Positions 53,390 to 62,412 are shown, numbered from the stretch's first letter. The stretch: DNA of 64,000 nucleotides from Cupriavidus lacunae (GCF_003353055.1 NZ_QKWJ01000030.1:18439-82438), one strand, 5' to 3'. Numbers and translations: made by a program. The notes: generated by a model not told the origin, from the letters alone.

Positions 53390-54065
53390 CCTCGACGCGG
53401 CAGCCGATATGCGCGCGCAACTGGACGCCTGGCGGGCCAGCGGCGCCGACCAGGCCGATCCCGTGCGCTTCCGCTTGATGGAAGCGCTGGCCCGCCGTTC
53501 CGCCAGTCACAGTGGCACGGTGCAGCGCTTGCTGGATGAGCGCCTGCGTGCTCTGGTTGCCGCCTATGCAGCCATCGTGCAGCAGCACACAGGCCAGGAT
53601 AGTGATGTTGCCAAGGGTGCCGCGCCGTCCATGCCAATATCCAGCGCGCTTGGCGCACTGGTCCACGACATCACCGCGCGCGCCAGGCCCGCGATCACGG
53701 TCGCATCGAACGATGCCCGATCCAGCGCGCCGGCACCGGCGCACGCAACCCAGCCCGACGCGCCGCTGGTCGACGCCCTGGCCGACTACTTCCGCGAGAC
53801 CTGGGCCCGGGTCAGCGTCGAGCAGCACTTCCGCCTGTCGCTGGAACGCGTGCCGGAGAATGCCGGGCCGCTCAATACCGACCATCTCGTGCATCGTTCG
53901 TTGTCGCTGATGCGCGACACGTCGCCGGAATACCTGCGGCATTTCCTGTCCTATGTCGAGGGCATGTCCTGGCTGGAACAGCTGGGCGCAGCGGCAGCGG
54001 CCGAGAAGGAAGCGGCCCGCGCCGCCGCCGCGAAGAAGAGCGTTCGCGGCAAGCCGCGTCGATAA
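53382..54065 (+). CDS. DUF2894 family protein
   Basis: 227 residues, soluble, helical. DUF2894 marks: FRLMEALARRSASHSGTVQR, LLDERLRALVAAY, and the C-terminal LADYFRETWARVSVEQHFRL and YLRHFLSYVEGMSWLEQLGA. A variable Ala/Pro stretch separates the halves, and a Lys/Arg-rich tail ends it. Function unknown. It is the last gene of the operon and overlaps the OmpA-like gene, so equal stoichiometric expression is likely. Confidence 0.82.
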   Translation: MASLDAAADMRAQLDAWRASGADQADPVRFRLMEALARRSASHSGTVQRLLDERLRALVAAYAAIVQQHTGQDSDVAKGAAPSMPISSALGALVHDITARARPAITVASNDARSSAPAPAHATQPDAPLVDALADYFRETWARVSVEQHFRLSLERVPENAGPLNTDHLVHRSLSLMRDTSPEYLRHFLSYVEGMSWLEQLGAAAAAEKEAARAAAAKKSVRGKPRR

Positions 54066-54150
54066 TGGCATGGCCGGGTGAGAATCGGCCTGCAGGGGGG
54101 AGTCCGGCCCTGCCGGCGCTGGCTTGACGCCGACCGGGCAAATCCCCCTT

Positions 54151-55005
54151 CTACGCCTTCACGACAAACCCGTACAACGCCGCCGCGTTTTGCCAGCGAA
54201 GCGCATCGGTCAGCTTGCCGCCGTCCTTCGCGCCTCGATCCGGCGATGATCGCAGCGGCCATGTCGCGAGCATCCGGCACTCATCCACCCGAGCCGGCGC
54301 CTCATGATTGGTCCATGGCCAGTCGCTGCCCCACAGCAATCGGTCATCGCCCACGACTTCGCGCCATCTCTGCGCAAGACTGGGCCAGTCCTGCGGTGAT
54401 GCAAGGCGGTATGGCGCGCTGATCTTCACCCAGACCTGGCGGCGCGCGCGTACGGCAGAGGCGACGTCGAAGACCGCATCTGCGGTTCGCGCGGTGCCAG
54501 GCCGGCCAAAGTGGTCAAGCACGACCGGCGCCCCGGCATCGCCAAGCGCCGCGTCAAGCTGCGCCAGCACCATGCCGCCGTCGCCATTGTTGGTATGGAG
54601 TTCGACATGCCAGCCCAGCCCGGCGATCCTGTAGAACAGCCCGCGCCAGGGCGCCGTGGCGATGCGCTGCCAGTCCGGATCGCCGTACAGGTTCAGGCGG
54701 ATGCCCCGCACGCCGGCGGCGTGCAGTGTGGCCAGTTCCTGGTCCGCCACCGCCGGGTCGACCACCGCGACGCCGCGCAAGCGCCCCGGCATGGCCTGCA
54801 GCGCGGCCAGCAGCGCCGTATTGTCGGTGCCGAGAAAGCTGGTCTGCACCACCACCCCATATGGGTCTCCCAGTTCCGCAAGCCGGGCATGCCAGTCCTT
54901 CAGGTCGGCGGCGTATGGCGGCCGGTAGCGGGCCGATGGCGTGGCCGCTCCGGCATCGAAGACGTGGAAGTGGGTATCCACCAGCGGTAAAGCGCACTTG
55001 CTCAT
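54151..55005 (-). CDS. Amidohydrolase-2 family (2-pyrone-4,6-dicarboxylate hydrolase-like)
   Basis: 284 residues, TIM-barrel metal hydrolase: HxH in PLVDTHFHVFDAG, GVRGIRLNLYGDPD, HVELHTNNG, VVLDHFGRPG and the late Asp in LLWGSDWPWTNHE. The closest relatives I can name hydrolyse lactones such as 2-pyrone-4,6-dicarboxylate. It is divergent from the GntR gene and its two Bug genes, which suggests catabolism of a carboxylated lactone or a similar acid (inference). Confidence 0.88.
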   Translation of the reverse strand: MSKCALPLVDTHFHVFDAGAATPSARYRPPYAADLKDWHARLAELGDPYGVVVQTSFLGTDNTALLAALQAMPGRLRGVAVVDPAVADQELATLHAAGVRGIRLNLYGDPDWQRIATAPWRGLFYRIAGLGWHVELHTNNGDGGMVLAQLDAALGDAGAPVVLDHFGRPGTARTADAVFDVASAVRARRQVWVKISAPYRLASPQDWPSLAQRWREVVGDDRLLWGSDWPWTNHEAPARVDECRMLATWPLRSSPDRGAKDGGKLTDALRWQNAAALYGFVVKA

Positions 55006-55078
55006 CAGTCAGCCCCCTAGTGGCACGGCTCATTCTCGCGGGTATATACGGATATGGCATCCGTGTCCACGTCAGTAT

Positions 55079-55092
55079 TCTAGTCCTCTAGA
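55079..55092. promoter_or_regulatory. Inverted repeat between amidohydrolase and GntR genes
   Basis: TCTAG and CTAGA separated by TCCT, lying midway in the 119-bp divergent promoter region, 33 bp before the gntR start. HutC-group regulators bind short inverted repeats of this size. Assignment is by position only. Confidence 0.4.
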
Positions 55093-55124
55093 TGACATCG
55101 ACATCAATTTAGCACGGGTTCGGC

Positions 55125-55874
55125 ATGCCAGACAACGCGCTGCTCCAGATCACCACCGCCGCCGCGGGCCTGAGCCGCTACGGCCAGATCGCGGCGGAAC
55201 TGCAGGCAAAGATCGTTTCCGGCGCGTGGGCGCCGGGCAGCGCCATCCCTGCGGAAGGCGCGCTGGCAAAGGAGTTCGGCATTGCGCTGGGTACCATCCG
55301 CCAGGCCATCGCCGTGCTGGTCCAGCAGGGCCTGCTGGAACGCGTCCAGGGCAAGGGCACGTTCGTGCGCAAGGGACTCACCGGGGCCAGCCTGATGCGG
55401 TTTTTCCGCTTCGGCCGTGCCGATGACGCGCCGGCGGTACCACGCTCGGAAATCCTGTCGTGCCGCGCCGTGCGCCTGGACAAGGCCATGGCCACCCGTT
55501 TCGGCCTGCCGACGGGCGCGCGCGGGCTGGCGATCTCGCGCCGCCGCTGGCTGGAAGACACGCCCCGGCTGCTGGAAGCGATCTGGCTGCCGCTGCCGCG
55601 CTGCGAAGCCCTGCAGCAACTCCCGCCGGCGCAATGGGGCGACCTGCTCTACCCGCTGCTGGGCAGCGCCTGCGGCATCACGGTCCATCGCGCCGTTGAC
55701 GAAGTGACCTTCCGCACGCTGGCAGCAGACGAGGCATCGTTGCTGGACTTGCCCGACGCGCATCCGTGCGCGGTCGTGACCCGGCACGCCTTCGACCTGG
55801 GCGGCAGCTGCATCGAATACCGGCTGACGCGCGGCGACGCCTTTGCCTTTCGCTATACCGCGGACGTCCGCTGA
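55125..55874 (+). CDS. GntR-family regulator, HutC subfamily
   Basis: 249 residues. Winged helix (about 18-85): RYGQIAAELQAKIVSGAWAP, AKEFGIALGTIRQAIAVLVQ, LLERVQGKGTFVRKG. UTRA effector domain from about 100: LPTGARGLAISRRRWLEDTP and a C-terminal EYRLTRGDAFAFRYTADVR. It precedes two Bug genes on the same strand and probably controls them and the divergent amidohydrolase. Confidence 0.9.
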   Translation: MPDNALLQITTAAAGLSRYGQIAAELQAKIVSGAWAPGSAIPAEGALAKEFGIALGTIRQAIAVLVQQGLLERVQGKGTFVRKGLTGASLMRFFRFGRADDAPAVPRSEILSCRAVRLDKAMATRFGLPTGARGLAISRRRWLEDTPRLLEAIWLPLPRCEALQQLPPAQWGDLLYPLLGSACGITVHRAVDEVTFRTLAADEASLLDLPDAHPCAVVTRHAFDLGGSCIEYRLTRGDAFAFRYTADVR

Positions 55875-55900
55875 CGGACCGCGCCCGAGGAGACAGACCC

Positions 55901-56881
55901 ATGCACGCACGCCATGCGATCGCCACCACGATGGTTGCCATGATCGCCATCACCACGCTGGCGCAGGCCGCCGACACCGCCGCGGCCTGGCCGGCACGTC
56001 CCATCACGATCGTGGTGACCTATCCGCCGGGCGGCGGAGCGGACCTGATGGCACGGCTGATCGCCCCGGGTCTCGGGCGCGAGCTGGGCCAGACCGTCAT
56101 CGTCGAGAACCGCCCGGGTGCCGGTGGGCAGATCGGTGCCGCCTATGTCGCCAAGGCCGCGCCGGACGGCTACACGATGATGGTCGATGCCTCGTCCTAT
56201 GCGGTGAATCCCAGCCTCTATACACGCCTGCCCTACGATCCGGACAAGGCCTTCCGGCCGGTCAGCGTGCTGGCGCGCTACCCCAATGTGCTGGTGGCCA
56301 CGGCGAGCTTTCCCGCCAGCAAGGTCAGCGACGTCGTGGCCATGGCCAGGCAGAAGCCGGGCTCGGTCGCCTTTGCCTCCTCGGGCAACGGCTCGGCGCA
56401 GCATCTGGCCGGCGTGCTGTTCGAGCAGCGCGCGGGAGTCGATCTTCTGCACGTGCCCTACAAGGGCGGCGGCCCGGCCATGACCGATGTCATCGCCGGC
56501 CAGGTGCCGCTGTTCTTTGCCAACGTGGCATCGAGCCTGCAGCACATCAAGGCCGGCAAGCTCAAGCCGCTGGCGGTGACCAGCCATGCCCGCACCCGGG
56601 CATTGCCGGCCGTGCCCACCATGCAGGAAGCCGGCGTGGCGAGCTACGAGGTCTATGAGTGGAACGCGGCCTTCCTGCCCGCCGCAACGCCTGACCCGAT
56701 TGCCACGAAGCTCGCTGACGCGCTGCAGAAGGTCATGACCAGCCCCGAGATCAAGCAACGCGTGGTCGAGCTGGGCGGCGAGGTCGTGGCGGCACCGCCC
56801 GCGCAGGCACGGCAATTCATCGACGGGCAGACCCGGCTATGGGCCAAGGTCATCCGGGACGGCAACATCAAGCCCGAATAG
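55901..56881 (+). CDS. Bug/TctC-family periplasmic binding protein (first of a tandem pair)
   Basis: 326 residues from an ATG behind GAGGAGA. Signal peptide to about residue 24 (LAQA-AD). Bug motifs: WPARPITIVVTYPPGGGADL, VIVENRPGAGGQIGAAYVAK, SSGNGSAQHLAGVLFEQ and LLHVPYKGGGPAMTDVIAGQ. It lies 26 bp after the gntR stop, likely in one transcript with it and the next Bug gene. Confidence 0.92.
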   Translation: MHARHAIATTMVAMIAITTLAQAADTAAAWPARPITIVVTYPPGGGADLMARLIAPGLGRELGQTVIVENRPGAGGQIGAAYVAKAAPDGYTMMVDASSYAVNPSLYTRLPYDPDKAFRPVSVLARYPNVLVATASFPASKVSDVVAMARQKPGSVAFASSGNGSAQHLAGVLFEQRAGVDLLHVPYKGGGPAMTDVIAGQVPLFFANVASSLQHIKAGKLKPLAVTSHARTRALPAVPTMQEAGVASYEVYEWNAAFLPAATPDPIATKLADALQKVMTSPEIKQRVVELGGEVVAAPPAQARQFIDGQTRLWAKVIRDGNIKPE

Positions 56882-56941
56882 CCCCTGCCGGCACCGCCCC
56901 TGCCCGCCACGGGCCAGCTACAGAATCCTAAGGAGAAATGC

Positions 56942-57931
56942 ATGACCCCGACCAATCCCCTTCGCCGCCACCTGCTCAAGGCCTCCGCCGCACTGGGCGC
57001 CTGCGCGCTGGCACCCACGCTGGCCCGCGCCCAGGCCTGGCCGGCCAAGCCGATCCGCCTGGTGGTGCCGTTCGCGCCGGGCGGCAGCTCGGAGATCGTG
57101 GCACGCTCCACCGCGGCGGAGCTGACCAAGCTGCTTGGCGTTTCCGTGTTCGTCGAGAACAAGCCCGGTGCCGCCGGCAATATCGCCATGGGCGAAGTCG
57201 CGCGCGCCGATGACAACCACACGCTGATCCTCGGCCATATCGGCACGCTGGCGGTCAATCCCTATATCTTCCCGAAGCTGCCCTACGACCCCAACAAGGA
57301 CTTCCGCCCGATCTCGCTGCTGTCCAAGGTGCCGAGCCTGTACGTGGTCCACCCGGACGTGCCCGCGAAGAACCTGAAGGAGTTTGTGGCGCTGGCCAAG
57401 AGCAAGCCCGGCAAGCTGAACTACGGTTCGGCCGGCAACGGCAGCGCCGGCCACCTGGCCTTTGAATACCTGAAGGCCGCAACCGGCACCTTCATCACCC
57501 ATGTGCCGTATCGCGGCAGCGGCCCGCAGATCACCGACCTGCTGTCGGGGCGGCTGGATGCGGCAGCCGTCGGCGCGCCCGCGATCATCCAGTTCATCAA
57601 GGCCGGCAAGTTGCGCTGCATCGCCACCGGCACAACCCAGCGCATTCCCCAGTTGCCTGACGTGCCGACGGTTGCCGAACAAGGCTATCCCGGCTTCGAG
57701 ATGACGCAGTGGTATGGCCTGCTGGCGCCGGCATCGCTGCCCCAGGCGGCCACCGACAAGCTGGCGGACGCCACCGTGAAAGCGGTGAAGAGCAAGTCGT
57801 CGGTCGAGCGCCTGAGCGCGGATGCGGCGATCGTGGTGGGCGACACGCCGGCGGAGTTCGCGCGCTTTATCGCGCAGGAGCAGCAGCGCTGGAAGCCGAT
57901 CATTGCGCGGGCGGGGATCAAGCCAGACTAA
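56942..57931 (+). CDS. Bug/TctC-family periplasmic binding protein (second of a tandem pair)
   Basis: 329 residues after AAGGAGA. The N-terminus has NPLRRHLLKASAALGACALA, a Tat-like signal with cleavage near ARAQ-A. Motifs: WPAKPIRLVVPFAPGGSSEI, VFVENKPGAAGNIAMGEVAR, GSAGNGSAGHLAFEYLKA and HVPYRGSGPQITDLLSGRLD. The sequence is clearly different from the preceding paralogue, so the two probably bind different ligands. Confidence 0.92.
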   Translation: MTPTNPLRRHLLKASAALGACALAPTLARAQAWPAKPIRLVVPFAPGGSSEIVARSTAAELTKLLGVSVFVENKPGAAGNIAMGEVARADDNHTLILGHIGTLAVNPYIFPKLPYDPNKDFRPISLLSKVPSLYVVHPDVPAKNLKEFVALAKSKPGKLNYGSAGNGSAGHLAFEYLKAATGTFITHVPYRGSGPQITDLLSGRLDAAAVGAPAIIQFIKAGKLRCIATGTTQRIPQLPDVPTVAEQGYPGFEMTQWYGLLAPASLPQAATDKLADATVKAVKSKSSVERLSADAAIVVGDTPAEFARFIAQEQQRWKPIIARAGIKPD

Positions 57932-57968
57932 GCGGACAGCCGCCGGGCCGGATCGCCCCGGTCCGGCG

Positions 57969-58472
57969 TCAGCTGGCGATCCCGGCCCAGCGCAGGTGCT
58001 TGTTCCAGTCCGCGTCGCTGATCACGCCGGACACGCCCTGCCGCTGGCCGTCGGCACGATAGAAGTAGGTGCGCGGCATCTCGCCCATCCAGTCCGGATC
58101 GACCGCATAGCGCAGCCGCTCCTGCGGCTCTTGCCCGAACAACCACGCGTTGCGCGTGAGCCTGACGCGCTGGAGCAGTTGCTGCACCTGCGGCAAGGCG
58201 TCGGCGCTGTCCATCGACAGCGTGACCACGCGCAGGTCCGGACGCTGCGCGCGCAGCTTGCCGATGGCGTCGAAGTTGCGCTTGCAATAGACGCAGTCAA
58301 GCGACCAGACCACCAGCACAAAGGGCTTGCCCTTCTGGCTGGCGGCCAGTTGGGTGGCATTGGCCGATTCGAACACGGCGACGCGGTCGGCCGGTTGACT
58401 GCCGGCATTGGCGGTGGCGAGCGCCAGCGTCAGGGTGGCAGCGGCGAGCAGTTTGCGGCGGGATAGCATCAT
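57969..58472 (-). CDS. Periplasmic thioredoxin-like (TlpA/redoxin) protein
   Basis: 167 residues. Signal peptide about 1-23 (RRKLLAAATLTLALATANA). Thioredoxin fold with a redox-active CxxC in VVWSLDCVYCKRNFD and the cis-Pro in GEMPRTYFY. It probably reduces cysteines of an exported partner. Its start (ATGATG) overlaps the stop of the BNR protein gene, which itself has a cysteine cluster, so that protein is the natural client (inference). Confidence 0.87.
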   Translation of the reverse strand: MMLSRRKLLAAATLTLALATANAGSQPADRVAVFESANATQLAASQKGKPFVLVVWSLDCVYCKRNFDAIGKLRAQRPDLRVVTLSMDSADALPQVQQLLQRVRLTRNAWLFGQEPQERLRYAVDPDWMGEMPRTYFYRADGQRQGVSGVISDADWNKHLRWAGIAS

Positions 58473-59689
58473 GCGCCCTCCTGCCCCAGCGCGAAGACCT
58501 GGAAGCCCTCTGCCTCAGTCCGCCACAACACGTAGGCTCGGCCGGCGTGCTGCAGCAGGTGCGGTTGGTCCGAGTCGCGCTCCGTGCCGGCCAGCTTGCG
58601 TGTCTGCCACGTCTTGCCGCCATCGCCCGACTGCATCGTCCACAGGCGGGTCTGCTGGCCGTCAAACGATTTCCAGGTCACTGCGATCTCGTTGTCGTCC
58701 AGCGCGACGATATCGGCATGCTGCGCGCGCGGGTCATCCAGCGGGCGCTGTGCCTGCAGCTTGCCGTCCTTCCAGCGCCCGACCGAAACCGTGGGCTTGC
58801 CTTCACGCACGTTGAACCAGACCATGTGCACCGTGCCATCGGGCGCCACCGAAGCGCCGGGGCCGTGGTGCGGACAGGCATCGATACGCCAGTCGTCAAA
58901 GGTGGCGCGCTGCATCGGCGTGGCCTTGCCGTCGGTGCCCAGCAGCGCCAGCGCGTGGTCGCGCGCATTGGGCGGGAACACATGGCGCCACAGCGCCAGC
59001 ATCTTGCCGTCGGGCGTGGGCGCCAGGGCGATGCGGCAGCATTCGCACGACTGGTCGGCGATCTTGTAGTCGCCCTGGAAGGTCTTGCCGTGGTCGGCCG
59101 AGACCGCGTAGTAGATCGCGGCACCGGCATACGCCTGCTTGCGCGCCTCGGCGGCAACCACGTCGCGCTTGTCGATCCAGCTGACAAAGACGCGCCCGGC
59201 GTTGTCCACCGCGATGGCGTCAAAGCGGTGCGCGATCTGGTCGCGGTTGGCATGCACCGTGAGCGGTTCGGCAAAGGACTTGCCGCCATCGGTCGAACGC
59301 GCAAAGCGGATGAAGCCCGTCCAGGGCTTGGGCAGCGGCTGGGTCCAGGTGACGTAGATCTCGCCGTCGCGCCCCGCGGCCACCTTGGGCCGGCTTTCGT
59401 GATCGGCCGCGACCTGCTCCGGCGTGCTGTTGACATGCTGCGCCGGCCCGAAGCTGCGGCCGTAGTCAGTCGATGCACGTACCGCGACGTAAGGGCCGTC
59501 CTTGTAGGCAATCCACAACTTGCCGTCGCGGTCGAAGGCCGCGCCGGTGCCCAGTTCGCTCATCTTCGCGGCCTTGGCCTGGCCGCCGTGGCCGGCGTGG
59601 TCGCCGTGCGTTTGCGCGGTCGCGGCCAGCGCGGCGCAGGCCATCAGGCCGGCAACGATCAAACGGAAACCGGGGCGAACGCCTTGCAT
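58469..59689 (-). CDS. Exported BNR-repeat (sialidase-like) protein with His-rich N-terminus and Cys cluster
   Basis: 406 residues. Signal peptide about 1-26, then THGDHAGHGG, a His-rich segment. The six-bladed propeller has BNR/Asp-box-like turns: STDYGRSFG, STDGGKSFAEPL, SADHGKTFQG and SGDGGKTWQTRK. In blade three a cysteine group lies in ADQSCECCRIALAPT and another Cys-His in DACPHHGPG. Sialidase catalytic residues are not evident, so a glycosidase role is doubtful. Context with a TonB receptor and a redoxin suggests metal handling. Confidence 0.72.
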   Translation of the reverse strand: MQGVRPGFRLIVAGLMACAALAATAQTHGDHAGHGGQAKAAKMSELGTGAAFDRDGKLWIAYKDGPYVAVRASTDYGRSFGPAQHVNSTPEQVAADHESRPKVAAGRDGEIYVTWTQPLPKPWTGFIRFARSTDGGKSFAEPLTVHANRDQIAHRFDAIAVDNAGRVFVSWIDKRDVVAAEARKQAYAGAAIYYAVSADHGKTFQGDYKIADQSCECCRIALAPTPDGKMLALWRHVFPPNARDHALALLGTDGKATPMQRATFDDWRIDACPHHGPGASVAPDGTVHMVWFNVREGKPTVSVGRWKDGKLQAQRPLDDPRAQHADIVALDDNEIAVTWKSFDGQQTRLWTMQSGDGGKTWQTRKLAGTERDSDQPHLLQHAGRAYVLWRTEAEGFQVFALGQEGA

Positions 59690-59714
59690 GGTTGTGGTCA
59701 GCCTGTTCACGTGC

Positions 59715-61991
59715 TCAGAAGGAAAGTTTCGCCTCGGCGTAGAACGTCCGGCCCGGATACGGGTGGTAGACGAAGTAGCGCTGGTCGGTAAGGTTGTCGA
59801 TGCCAAGCCCGAGGCGCACATTCTTGGCGGGCTTGTACGTCACCTTGACGTCAAATGTCAGGAAGCTGCTGGTGCCGCCGAAGGTGTCGGGATTGGTGTC
59901 GGAATTATCGAGCGTATTGTACTGCCGCCCCGAATAGGTCATGGCCAGGGTGCCCGCCCACGCCGGCGTGATGCGATAGGTGCCCACCAGGTTGGCGCGC
60001 CACTTGGGGATGCGGTAGAAATACTTGCCCACCGAGGCCGGGTTATTGGCGTTCTCCAGCGTCTTCGAGTGGTTGTAGGCACCGCTGGCCGACAGGTCGA
60101 AGCCGCTGACCAGGACATCGCGCGCGTCATAGGCCAGTTCGATGCCGCGGGTACGCACGCGGTCCACGTTCTGGAAGCTGGTGACGGTCGGGAATACCGT
60201 GGTGTTGGTCTGGCTGACCAGGGCATCGCGGATATCGTCCTCATACAGCGAGACCCGGAAGTACGACGAATCCACCGTGCGCTCGAACGTCAGGTCCTTC
60301 GAGAACGATCGCTCCGGCCGCAGGTTGGGATCGTTGTTGATCAGCGAGGTCCCGGTGATGCGGCCCTGGAACAGCTCGCTGACGGTCGGGTAGCGATAGG
60401 CCTGGCCCAGCGACAGCCGGCCCAGCCAGTCCTGCCCGAACGCCTTCTCCAGCGCCAGCTTGGGCGACCAGTTGGATTCGCTGCGCACCGGGTAGCCGAT
60501 ATCCACGCCGGGCTGGCTGCGGCTGCCGTCATAGGCGCGCCAGTGTTCGTAGCGCACGCCGGGGATCAGCTTCCAGTCCTCGGCGAAGTACCAGGCATCC
60601 TGCGCATAGAGCGCCTGGGTCTCGGTCTTGCCGGCAAAGGCATTGTTGAACGCGGTGATGGTGGCCGCCTGCCAGTCCGAGGTGTTGTAGGTGGTGTTGG
60701 TCAGCCGGTAGTTGTCATAGTGGTAGCCGAACGTGACCCAGTGCCCGCCCTGCAGTTGCTGCGGGCGATAGTCGGCCTTCAGGTCGAGCGTGCGCCAGCC
60801 GGTGCCGTCGCCATAGGTCACGGTGCCCGGCCCGTTGCCGGCGGTGTTGGCGCTGCGGCTGATGTCCTTGCTGACATCGAACAGCGACGCCACGCCCGAG
60901 AAATTCCAGCCGGTCTCGTTGCGCGTGCGCAGCGACATGCCGTAGAGCCAGCGCGCGTCTTCGCCGTTGCTCGGGGCGAAGGCGTTGGCGGGAATCACAT
61001 ACTGGTAGCCGCCGATATTCACGGGACCGCTCGACACCACGTTGCCATTGGCATCGCGCAGGTAGCTGCCGGTGGCGCTGGAGCGGTCCTGCTGCCAGTA
61101 AGCGGCAGTGAACTGCGCCTGCAGTGTATTGGTGATGTCGTAGCCGAGCTTGAGCTTGAGCTGGTCCTGCACCGTGTGCGTGACGCCCTCGCTGTTCACA
61201 CCCATCACCACGCGGTCGCGGCCGGTCTGGTCCTGGTCGAAGTAGGCGCCGGTGACCGGCCTGTCTGTTGCGCCCGCGGGCCGGGTCGAGCGGGACGCGG
61301 TATAGAAGCTCAGCGGCTGGCTCTTGCTGTCCTGCCGGTCCACGCTGACCAGCCACGAGAACGGGCCGACGCGGTCGCCCACATACGCGTTGGCGTGGAC
61401 CCCGTTGAAGTTGTCGTGCGTGCCGTACAGGCTGAAGCGCTGCGTGAACAGCTGCACGCTGGCGTCGCCTTCAAACTTCTGCGGCGTGCGCGTGGTGATC
61501 AGCACCGTCGCGCCGAGCGAGTTGCCGGGATACAGCGCCGAATACGGGCCGTACAGCACGTCCATCCGCTCGATCTCGGCGGCATTGACCAGCGACCAGC
61601 GCGGCGGGAAGCTGAAGTCAGAGCCCAGCAGGTTGGACAGCAGCAGGCCGTCGGCATAGACCAGCCCCCGCGCCGACTGGCGCGAACTGGTGCTGCGCAC
61701 CGAGATGATCGAGTTCATATCGCCGATAAAGCGCTTGCGTACGGCGAGGTTGGGCGCGTATTTGAGGGCGTCTTCCGTATTGACCACATTGAAATCGGCC
61801 ATGCGGGCGCTGCTGATGCCATAGGCTGGCGAGGGCGTGTTGGGCGGCACGGCCGGCGTTTCGCCACGGTCCGACTTGGCCGAAACCACCACCTCCTGCA
61901 GCGGCTCGGGCGCGTCAACCGCCTGCGCGGCGGCAACGGCGGGGCCCATCAGCACCGCCGAGACGGCCAGGGCAATACGATTCTTCTTCAC
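59715..61991 (-). CDS. TonB-dependent outer-membrane receptor
   Basis: 758 residues. Signal peptide about 1-22, TonB-box-like LQEVVVSAKS, plug domain with EDALKYAPNLAVRKR, RGLVYADGLLLSNLLG and IERMDVLYGPYSALYPGNSL, then a barrel ending FYAEAKLSF. The plug lacks the RGxD-siderophore signature of Fiu/FhuA-type receptors. It is first in a three-gene unit with the BNR and redoxin genes. No Fur box is evident in the 170 bp before it. Substrate unknown; a metal or metal complex is my best guess. Confidence 0.87.
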   Translation of the reverse strand: MKKNRIALAVSAVLMGPAVAAAQAVDAPEPLQEVVVSAKSDRGETPAVPPNTPSPAYGISSARMADFNVVNTEDALKYAPNLAVRKRFIGDMNSIISVRSTSSRQSARGLVYADGLLLSNLLGSDFSFPPRWSLVNAAEIERMDVLYGPYSALYPGNSLGATVLITTRTPQKFEGDASVQLFTQRFSLYGTHDNFNGVHANAYVGDRVGPFSWLVSVDRQDSKSQPLSFYTASRSTRPAGATDRPVTGAYFDQDQTGRDRVVMGVNSEGVTHTVQDQLKLKLGYDITNTLQAQFTAAYWQQDRSSATGSYLRDANGNVVSSGPVNIGGYQYVIPANAFAPSNGEDARWLYGMSLRTRNETGWNFSGVASLFDVSKDISRSANTAGNGPGTVTYGDGTGWRTLDLKADYRPQQLQGGHWVTFGYHYDNYRLTNTTYNTSDWQAATITAFNNAFAGKTETQALYAQDAWYFAEDWKLIPGVRYEHWRAYDGSRSQPGVDIGYPVRSESNWSPKLALEKAFGQDWLGRLSLGQAYRYPTVSELFQGRITGTSLINNDPNLRPERSFSKDLTFERTVDSSYFRVSLYEDDIRDALVSQTNTTVFPTVTSFQNVDRVRTRGIELAYDARDVLVSGFDLSASGAYNHSKTLENANNPASVGKYFYRIPKWRANLVGTYRITPAWAGTLAMTYSGRQYNTLDNSDTNPDTFGGTSSFLTFDVKVTYKPAKNVRLGLGIDNLTDQRYFVYHPYPGRTFYAEAKLSF

Positions 61992-62204
61992 GCGAAACCT
62001 TCTTGTTGTCTTCGTTGGCTCGTCCCACCTGTGCGCAGCATGCGGCGCTTCTCCCTGAGAGCAAGCGCTGACATTTTATGGGGCATGAAGGCGCACGCCG
62101 ATGCGACATAGCGACGCGGTCAGCGGGGCCGCATCCGCGTTAACCCGTATATCCAATGCGCAGCCTTGTCACTACATTGCCCGGATTGGCGGCAAGCCAA
62201 TGTG

Positions 62205-62412
62205 ATGCAGGGAGAGACTGTCGCGGCGCCCGCCGTGGACAGCGCCGAAGGAGCAACCGCCCCGGAAACTCTCAGGCAAAAGGACCGGCATCACCAGTCA
62301 GTGCACTCTGAAGAATGCCGGACGCTATCGTCCGCCGGTATACCGAAGGAGCAAGCGCACCCCGCCCTCGCGGCCGGGTGCCGTGAATCTCTCAGGTCCA
62401 GAACAGAGGGGG
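62205..62412 (+). ncRNA. Tandem glycine riboswitch
   Basis: Two gcvT-type aptamers in series. Aptamer I: GGGAGAGACTG, GCCGAAGGAGCAA and CTCTCAGGCAAAAGGAC. Aptamer II: ACTCTGAAGAATGCCGGAC, ACCGAAGGAGCAAG and CTCTCAGGTCCAGAACAG. The two are joined by a short linker, the usual cooperative design. It lies 60 bp before the DadA-like gene on the same strand. No obvious terminator stem follows, so control could be at translation initiation. Confidence 0.9.

Noticed and set aside
48857..54065. Assignment of the operon as a classical Zorya defence system
   Set aside because: Only the ZorA/ZorB-like architecture is shared. ZorC, ZorD or ZorE-type genes are missing, and DUF3348/DUF2894 are not Zorya components as far as I know.
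59520..62111. An 863-codon plus-strand frame across the BNR and TonB receptor genes
   Set aside because: Antisense to two recognised exported proteins; no start context and no domain.
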